Shown here: piece after piece, positions 6,662-10,838 of the stretch
Layout: each line of letters begins with the position of its first letter
How positions within the stretch are numbered: position 1 is the stretch's first letter
Source of the DNA: Pseudomonadota bacterium
GTDB taxonomy: Bacteria; Pseudomonadota; Gammaproteobacteria; UBA5335
DNA: 10,838 nucleotides
Assembly (NCBI GenBank): GCA_021783685.1
Contig: JAJXTQ010000037.1
Location: forward strand, 1 to 10,838
Reading direction: 5' to 3'
Notes under the pieces: model-generated
The model's database searches: none
Told to the model about the DNA's origin: nothing
Seen by the model: only the letters and a program-made list of their open reading frames with translations
Program-made: the position numbers and the translations under genes

Positions 6662-7350
6662 GCCGCGTGCACCGGGTAGCGGCGGTTCAGCGCGTACACC
6701 AGCACCAGCACGCCGAATGAAAACGCCAGCAGGCCGCCGGCGAGCACGTGCGCGGCGGCGAAGTTGAGCGTCTCCACCTGCTCGTAGATGGCGATCGAGA
6801 TCACCCGCGTGCGGCCGGGGATGTTGCCGCCCACCATCAGCACCACGCCGAACTCGCCCAGCGTGTGCGCAAACCCGAGCACGATGGCGGTGAGATAGCC
6901 GCGCGCGGCGAGCGGGCTCGCCACGGTGAAGAAGGCGTCGATTGGACGGGCGCCGAGCACCGCGGCAGCTTCCAGCGGCCCGCGTCCCACCGCCTCGAAC
7001 GCCGCTTGCAGCGGCTGCACCACGAACGGCAGCGAGTACAGCATCGACGCCAGCACGAGGCCGCTGAACGAGAAGGTGAGCGTGTGCCCGGTGAGCGCGA
7101 GCCACGGCCCGCCGAGTGCCCCACCCGGCGCGAACAGCACCAGCAGGTAAAACCCCAGCACCGTCGGCGGCAGCACCAGCGGCAGTGCGGTGACGGCCTC
7201 GATCAGCGGCTTCAGCCGCGTGCGGGTGTGCGCCAGCCACCAGGCGAGCGGTGTGCCGACGACGAGCAGCAGCGTGACGGCGACCCCGGCCAGACGCAGT
7301 GTGAGCCAGACCGGGCCGAGGTCGATCGTCATGTCCTGGGTGCCAATCAT
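6658..7350 (-). CDS. modB: Molybdate ABC transporter permease ModB
   Basis: A 230-residue integral membrane protein, the usual ModB length (229 in E. coli). About five hydrophobic helices are visible (roughly 14-40, 48-74, 90-115, 151-175, 200-221). The cytoplasmic EAA loop that docks onto the ATPase is present as GPLEAAAVLGARPIDAFFTVASPL (124-147). AHTLGEFGVVLMVGGNIPG (161-179) is the strongly conserved ModB/CysT-type stretch after it. ModB forms the inner-membrane channel of the molybdate importer, receiving substrate from ModA. The ATG at 7350 follows the modA stop codon directly (TGAATG), without a clear ribosome-binding site, and the 3' end overlaps modC by 4 bases. M7 is an alternative start. 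Confidence 0.95.
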   Translation of the reverse strand: MIGTQDMTIDLGPVWLTLRLAGVAVTLLLVVGTPLAWWLAHTRTRLKPLIEAVTALPLVLPPTVLGFYLLVLFAPGGALGGPWLALTGHTLTFSFSGLVLASMLYSLPFVVQPLQAAFEAVGRGPLEAAAVLGARPIDAFFTVASPLAARGYLTAIVLGFAHTLGEFGVVLMVGGNIPGRTRVISIAIYEQVETLNFAAAHVLAGGLLAFSFGVLVLVYALNRRYPVHAA

Positions 7351-8115
7351 TCAGGGCGCCGGCAGGTCGTAGCCCAGCGCCGCGATCACCTCCCGCGCCG
7401 CCGGTGTCTTGAGGTAGTCGAGCAGCGCCTTGGCGGCCGGGTTGTTTTGGGCGCGGGTGATCAGGATGGCGTCCTGCTTGAGCGGCGGGTACAGATTCTG
7501 CGGCACCCGCCACTGGCTGCCCGGTTTGCCGCCCGCGAGGACAGACGAGTACGCCACGAAGGCGGCTTCGGCGGCGCCGCTGCCCGCCATCGCATAGACC
7601 TGCCCGATGTCCTCGGCGCGGACGATCCTGTCCTGCAAACCGGCCCACAGGCCGAATTGTTCGAGCGCGCGCTGCGCCGCCGCGCCATAGGGCGCGACCA
7701 CCGGATTGGCGATGGCCAGATGCCGGAATGCGCCGGCCTTCAGGTACGCCTCACCGTCGCTGAAGGCGCCCGGCTGCGGGCTCCACAGCACGAGGCGGCC
7801 GATGGCGTAGGTGAAGCGCGAGGCCGGCACGCCGAGACCGGACCTGGCCAGCAGCTCGGGCCGCTCCGCGTCGGCCGACAGCAACACGTCGAAGGGCGCG
7901 CCCTGCTGGATCTGCTGCAGGAACTTTCCGGACGAGCCCAGCACGATGGTGAGCTGATGACCGCTCGCCTGTTCGAAGCCGGGTTCGATACGCGCCATGG
8001 CGGCGGCGAAGTTGGCGGCCGTGGCGGCGACCACTTCGGCGGCGCGGGCTTGGGAAGCGGGTAACTGCGCCGCTGCAATGCAGAGCATCACCAGAAAAGA
8101 GCGTAGGGATGTCAC
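7351..8115 (-). CDS. modA: Periplasmic molybdate-binding protein ModA
   Basis: A 254-residue binding protein. Residues 1-25 are a signal peptide (basic R5, hydrophobic 7-17, cleavage expected after ARA at about 25). The mature protein opens with EVVAATAANFAAAM (27-40) and has the phosphate-like loop GSSGKF (60-65), FDVLLSADAERPELL (75-89), IANPVVAPYGAAA (135-147) and QVYAMAGSGAAEAAFVAYSSV (172-192), all at the positions that line the oxyanion cleft in the ModA family. The first ligand loop reads AANF instead of the commoner AASL, so one usual serine contact is missing, as in some environmental ModA subgroups. ModA captures molybdate or tungstate and delivers it to ModB. The start is GTG, chosen because AGGAG lies 9 bases upstream and the signal peptide is complete. 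The porin gene ends 42 bp upstream. Confidence 0.94.
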   Translation of the reverse strand: MTSLRSFLVMLCIAAAQLPASQARAAEVVAATAANFAAAMARIEPGFEQASGHQLTIVLGSSGKFLQQIQQGAPFDVLLSADAERPELLARSGLGVPASRFTYAIGRLVLWSPQPGAFSDGEAYLKAGAFRHLAIANPVVAPYGAAAQRALEQFGLWAGLQDRIVRAEDIGQVYAMAGSGAAEAAFVAYSSVLAGGKPGSQWRVPQNLYPPLKQDAILITRAQNNPAAKALLDYLKTPAAREVIAALGYDLPAP

Positions 8116-8124
8116 GGGCTGAAT

Positions 8125-8129
8125 CTCCT
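8125..8129 (-). promoter_or_regulatory. modA ribosome-binding site supporting a GTG start
   Basis: AGGAG on the minus strand, 9 bases ahead of GTG at 8115. The nearby upstream ATGs are in other frames, so this site decides the GTG start. Confidence 0.7.
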
Positions 8130-8157
8130 GAGGTCATGAATCGTCTGCGTCGGCGGA

Positions 8158-9489
8158 TCAAAAATCCACATGCAGGCGCGCGCCGATGATCGATGGTTCG
8201 TCCTGATCGGCCGCGTTGCCGGGCCGGTCGAGTTCGAGCACGCGGATGTAGTTCAGCATCACGCGGATGTTGGAGGTGAGGTAGCCGTTGACGGCCAGCG
8301 TCAGATTGCGTTCCTCGCCGCCGATGATGCCGCCGTCGTTCAGATCCACCTCGCTGACGCGGGCCGCCAGTTCCCAGGCCCCGATGCCGCCAAGCCCCAC
8401 GCTGGCGTTGGGTATGACGCGGTCGAACACGCCCTCGGCTGCCTTGTAGGGGCGGCGCTCGCCGGTCAACAGCCAGGCCGCCTGCGCGTACCAGCCGGAG
8501 AAATCGACATCATTGCTGGCCTCGTCGCCGTTGAGGGCGGTGCGCATGTACTCGCTCTGGAAACTCACCGGCCCCCACAGGCCGGCCAGTTCCACATTGG
8601 CCGATGTGAAATGGTCGGTGTCCGACAGGAGGCCTGAGTCCACCAGGAACACGCCGGTCACATTCGATTCGGGCTTGCTGCGAAAGCGCAGCGCATTGGT
8701 CGAGTCATCGGGCTCATGGCGGCGTGCCCCGGCGCCCAGATGCAGGACCGCATCGGAGGTCAGGATGGGCGCGTAGGTGCCGCGGGCCGCCACGTTCCAG
8801 CCTTCGTCGCCTTCCTTGTCGACATCGCCGTCGGGCTTCTCGCCGAAGACACCACCCGCCAAACTCCAATTCGTCCCGGCGCTGCGCAGCTCGGCGCCGA
8901 TGCCGCGACCGGGCGTCAGGATGTCGTTCACGCCGCGTTCGAGAAAGAGCGTGGTGTTGTCGCTGGTGAGCTGCTCCATGCCGAACGGCATCTTGAAATT
9001 GCCCACCGTGAGCAATGCCGGGGCGAAGCCCTTGTAGCGCAGGTAAGCGTCCGTGATGCCCCTGTTGCGGGTGGTGGTGTCGGCGAATTCATACTCGAAC
9101 ATGTAATCGAAATCGCGCGCCAGCGTGCCGCGCAGGTACATGCGCGCGCGGCGGAAATCGGTCCCGTCGCCCAGATCCTGCTTGTCCTCGTCATACGCCG
9201 CCGCATCGACGTCCAGACGGCCACCGGCCTGGAAGCTGAAATCCCCGCTCGGCGACTGGAATTTGAGGCTCTTGCCGTCGCTGACCGGGCGGATCATCGT
9301 TGTCGATTCGACCTTTTGCCGCGCCTGGCGCTCGGTGTCGAGTTGATTCTGGAGGTTGTCGACCAGATGCTCGAGCTGATCGAGGCGTTGCTGCAGGGCT
9401 TCGAGGTCGGCGGGCGGCGCTTCCGCGGCATGGGCCGGGGCGAGCGCGACCACACCGACCATCGCCGTGGCGATGGTCGGGAGTCGCAT
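8158..9489 (-). CDS. OprP/OprO-type outer-membrane porin encoded inside the molybdate operon
   Basis: A 443-residue beta-barrel porin of the phosphate-selective porin O and P family. A signal peptide (cleavage after AHA, residue 21) is followed by a coiled coil at about 27-62 (LEALQQRLDQLEHLVDNLQ and onward), as in many porins of this family. Barrel hallmarks are FRRARMYLRGTLARDFDYMFEYEF (112-135), DAYLRYKG (147-154), LTVGNFKMPFGMEQLTSDN (160-178), VDFSGWYAQAAWLLTGERRPYK (328-349), GAWELAARVSEVDLN (370-384) and the terminal strand IIGARLHVDF, ending in the Phe recognised by the BAM machinery. The family forms trimeric channels for anions, best known for phosphate and polyphosphate. Lying 40 bp after modE and 42 bp before modA, with a strong ribosome-binding site (AAGGAG), it very probably admits molybdate or a related oxyanion. 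That specificity is inferred from position only. Confidence 0.93.
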   Translation of the reverse strand: MRLPTIATAMVGVVALAPAHAAEAPPADLEALQQRLDQLEHLVDNLQNQLDTERQARQKVESTTMIRPVSDGKSLKFQSPSGDFSFQAGGRLDVDAAAYDEDKQDLGDGTDFRRARMYLRGTLARDFDYMFEYEFADTTTRNRGITDAYLRYKGFAPALLTVGNFKMPFGMEQLTSDNTTLFLERGVNDILTPGRGIGAELRSAGTNWSLAGGVFGEKPDGDVDKEGDEGWNVAARGTYAPILTSDAVLHLGAGARRHEPDDSTNALRFRSKPESNVTGVFLVDSGLLSDTDHFTSANVELAGLWGPVSFQSEYMRTALNGDEASNDVDFSGWYAQAAWLLTGERRPYKAAEGVFDRVIPNASVGLGGIGAWELAARVSEVDLNDGGIIGGEERNLTLAVNGYLTSNIRVMLNYIRVLELDRPGNAADQDEPSIIGARLHVDF

Positions 9490-9529
9490 GGGATTCTCCT
9501 TGAGGTCAGTTTGGTTGGGAAGTCGGGTT

Positions 9530-10336
9530 TCAGGCGTTGACGCCCAGGATCACGCTGCCGGCCTTGAACACGGCGCAGGCCCGGCTGCCTTCGGTGAGCG
9601 CGAGGCTTTCGAGGCTGTCGAGGGTGATGATGGCGCTGATGGTGGCGCCGCCCGGCAGGTCGATCACCACATCGGCGTTCACGCTGCCACGCGTGATGCG
9701 CGCGACCTTGCCGCAGAGCCGATTGCGGGCCGAGAGCTTGACCTTGGGATCATCCTGGGTGATCAGCACCGACGGTGCCTTGACCAGCGCCCACACCTCG
9801 CTCCCGAGCGCCAGTTTGAGTTCGGCCAGGCTTTCCATGGTGACCATGGCGACCAGATGGTCGTGCGTGTTGAGGGCGATCGCGACCTCGGCATTCACGG
9901 CGCCACTCTGGATGCGGGTGACGGTGCCGAAAAACTGGTTGCGGGCACTGGTTTTCATGGCCAATCTCCTGATGAGGGTAAGGGTTTCCGGCTGATCCAG
10001 CCGCGACTGCAACTGGATCAGAAAGCGGCGCTGGTGTTCCAGCACCAGACGATGCGTGTGCACCAGGCGTTGGCCGGCCTGCGTGAGGTGGGTGCCGCCG
10101 CCGTCGTTGCCGCCGCTGTGCGTCGCCACCAAGGGCTCGCCGGCCAGGTTGCGCAGCGCATCGACGGCGTTCCAGGCGGCGCGATAGCTCATGCCGACGG
10201 CCTTGGCGGCCTTGGCGATGGACCCGGTCCGCTCGATCTGTTCGAGCAGGTCGATGCGCGTGTCCTCCACGGGCGGCTGTTGGTCCGCCTCCAGTGCAAG
10301 GCGTCCCTTGAGTTGCCAGCGGGGCTGCGGCGCCAT
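9530..10336 (-). CDS. modE: Molybdate-responsive transcriptional regulator ModE with two Mop domains
   Basis: A 268-residue full-length ModE (262 in E. coli). Residues 27-70 form the winged helix-turn-helix (RIDLLEQIERTGSIAKAAKAVGMSYRAAWNAVDAL), followed by the glycine-rich wing GGNDGGGTHLT (75-85) and a dimerising helix (about 86-115). Two Mop/TOBE domains follow, at about 128-192 and 200-264, each opening with the molybdate-binding signature SARNQ (129-133) or SARNR (202-206). ModE dimers bind molybdate and then DNA, usually repressing the transporter genes and sometimes activating molybdoenzyme or cofactor genes. The frame extends to an ATG at 10420, but that extension would run through the operator; ATG 10336 has GAGGAG 7 bases upstream and gives a normal ModE N-terminus. 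It is the first gene of the operon, so it probably regulates itself. Confidence 0.95.
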   Translation of the reverse strand: MAPQPRWQLKGRLALEADQQPPVEDTRIDLLEQIERTGSIAKAAKAVGMSYRAAWNAVDALRNLAGEPLVATHSGGNDGGGTHLTQAGQRLVHTHRLVLEHQRRFLIQLQSRLDQPETLTLIRRLAMKTSARNQFFGTVTRIQSGAVNAEVAIALNTHDHLVAMVTMESLAELKLALGSEVWALVKAPSVLITQDDPKVKLSARNRLCGKVARITRGSVNADVVIDLPGGATISAIITLDSLESLALTEGSRACAVFKAGSVILGVNA

Positions 10337-10343
10337 GGGGGTT

Positions 10344-10349
10344 CTCCTC
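10344..10349 (-). promoter_or_regulatory. modE ribosome-binding site
   Basis: GAGGAG on the minus strand, 7 bases ahead of ATG 10336. It selects this start over the in-frame ATG at 10420, which has no such site. Confidence 0.8.
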
Positions 10350-10353
10350 GATG

Positions 10354-10377
10354 CGTGATGCAAAATTTTACATAACG
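10354..10377 (-). promoter_or_regulatory. ModE-box-like operator ahead of modE-porin-modABC
   Basis: On the minus strand the half-sites CGTTATGT and GCATCACG flank an 8-base centre, AAAATTTT. The right half matches the inverse of the left at 6 of 8 positions and the centre is itself a perfect palindrome. Known ModE boxes are inverted repeats of CGTTATAT-like half-sites with a similar centre-to-centre distance; the left half matches 7 of 8. It overlaps a TAAAAT hexamer (10365-10370) that could be the -10, so bound ModE would block transcription of the whole operon. The position 17 bp ahead of the modE start supports autoregulation. Confidence 0.7.
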
Positions 10378-10545
10378 GCTGATGCGAAGCGCGACTGTTT
10401 TCACACAGAATCCGTGCCAAGCCGTCCTGGATTGGGTGTTACGAGTTATTGTTCCACGAATTCATGTATTTGTCGGCCCGTTGTGCTCGCCGAGCCCGTC
10501 GAGATGCGGATGCGCTGTCGCGAGTGGGTCATCTCTGTCTGCAAC

Positions 10546-10564
10546 CCGACACAGGTGCTGTCGG
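10546..10564 (-). terminator. Hairpin downstream of pxpA (weak terminator candidate)
   Basis: CCGACA (10546-10551) and TGTCGG (10559-10564) pair around a 7-base loop, about 60 bases after the pxpA stop on the minus strand. It is followed by GTTGC rather than a T-run. The rest of the 288-bp gap (10337-10624) holds the ModE box and no gene I can support. Confidence 0.25.
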
Positions 10565-10624
10565 TCATCGAACACCAGAGCGGAATTCCGCGTTTATCGG
10601 CACGAGGGTTGAGCAGGGGCGGGT

Positions 10625-10838
10625 TCAGTCGGTCGAGCTGATCGCGAGCGGTTGCACGGCGATGCCGGCCGCGGCGAGCCGTTGGCGCAGGGTCTGGACG
10701 AGCGCAAGGGCAGCCGGACTGTCGCCGTGAACACAGACGGTGTCGGCCGTGTGCGCGATCACCCGGCCGGTCCGGGTCATCAGCCGACCCGTGTGCAGGA
10801 GGGTGAGAACCTGCCGGGCCGCATCCTCCGGATCGTCG
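10625..10838 (-). CDS. pxpA: 5-oxoprolinase subunit PxpA (LamB/YcsF family), C-terminal end (partial)
   Basis: Reading leftwards from the window edge, 70 codons end in TGA at 10625-10627, and the start lies outside. The segment DDPEDAARQVLTLLHTGRLMT followed by ADTVCVHGDSPAALALVQTLRQRL is characteristic of the C-terminus of the LamB/YcsF family, where a helix with EEA-xQ-V is followed by the conserved D-x-x-C-x-HGD-x-P signature. PxpA works with PxpB and PxpC to convert 5-oxoproline (pyroglutamate) to glutamate using ATP. The full protein is usually about 250 residues, so roughly a quarter is seen here. Whether pxpB and pxpC lie beyond the edge cannot be told. It has no obvious functional tie to the molybdate operon. 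Confidence 0.9.
   Translation of the reverse strand, partial: DDPEDAARQVLTLLHTGRLMTRTGRVIAHTADTVCVHGDSPAALALVQTLRQRLAAAGIAVQPLAISSTD

Noticed and set aside
6748..8064. 438-codon plus-strand open frame opposite modB and modA
   Set aside because: Its composition is dominated by Arg, Gln, His and Gly as expected for an antisense shadow of GC-rich genes, and it spans two well-recognised genes.
9467..10375. 302-codon plus-strand open frame opposite modE
   Set aside because: Shadow of modE; no motif, and it would start inside the porin signal-peptide region.
10337..10420. N-terminal extension of ModE to ATG 10420
   Set aside because: It would place coding sequence across the operator and lacks a ribosome-binding site; the shorter start has GAGGAG at 7 bases and a normal ModE N-terminus.
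10580..10591. 12-bp perfect palindrome GCGGAATTCCGC after pxpA
   Set aside because: Same chance expectation, and no loop for a transcript hairpin.
10351..10730. Overlapping plus-strand frames of 76-96 codons in the modE-pxpA gap
   Set aside because: No recognisable protein character or ribosome-binding site, and they run into the pxpA coding sequence antisense.

Overview
The window reads as a GC-rich gammaproteobacterial chromosome segment with no sign of mobile DNA. The run tgt-yajC-secD-secF, the nearby suhB, and the protein sequences suit a Chromatiales-like or other environmental gammaproteobacterium. That placement is inference from protein character and gene order. I cannot name the genus.

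Layout. Positions 1-3343 (+ strand) hold the end of tgt (queuosine tRNA modification) followed by yajC, secD and secF, the accessory membrane subunits of the Sec translocon. suhB (inositol monophosphatase family) lies at 3393-4205 on the minus strand, convergent with secF. A 292-bp gap rich in hairpins (4206-4497) separates it from a minus-strand gene for a 196-residue protein I do not recognise (4498-5088). A 454-bp gap without a credible gene follows (5089-5542). It holds an AT-rich patch with a plausible plus-strand promoter and a strong hairpin.

From 10336 down to 5543 runs one compact minus-strand molybdate locus. In transcription order it encodes ModE (regulator with two Mop/TOBE domains), an OprP/OprO-type outer-membrane porin, ModA (periplasmic binding protein), ModB (permease) and ModC (ATPase). 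A ModE-box-like dyad lies 17 bp upstream of the modE start. The genes are 40, 42, 0 and -4 bp apart, so they look like one transcript whose first product senses molybdate and probably represses the unit. The porin gives the locus an outer-membrane step: oxyanion entry through the porin, capture by ModA, import by ModBC, sensing by ModE. This is the most interesting feature of the window.

After a 288-bp gap, the window ends inside a minus-strand gene for the C-terminus of a PxpA (LamB/YcsF) 5-oxoprolinase subunit.

Long open frames opposite modAB, the porin, modE and the unknown gene are GC-driven shadows and are left out. There are no rRNA or tRNA genes, CRISPR arrays or insertion sequences that I can see.
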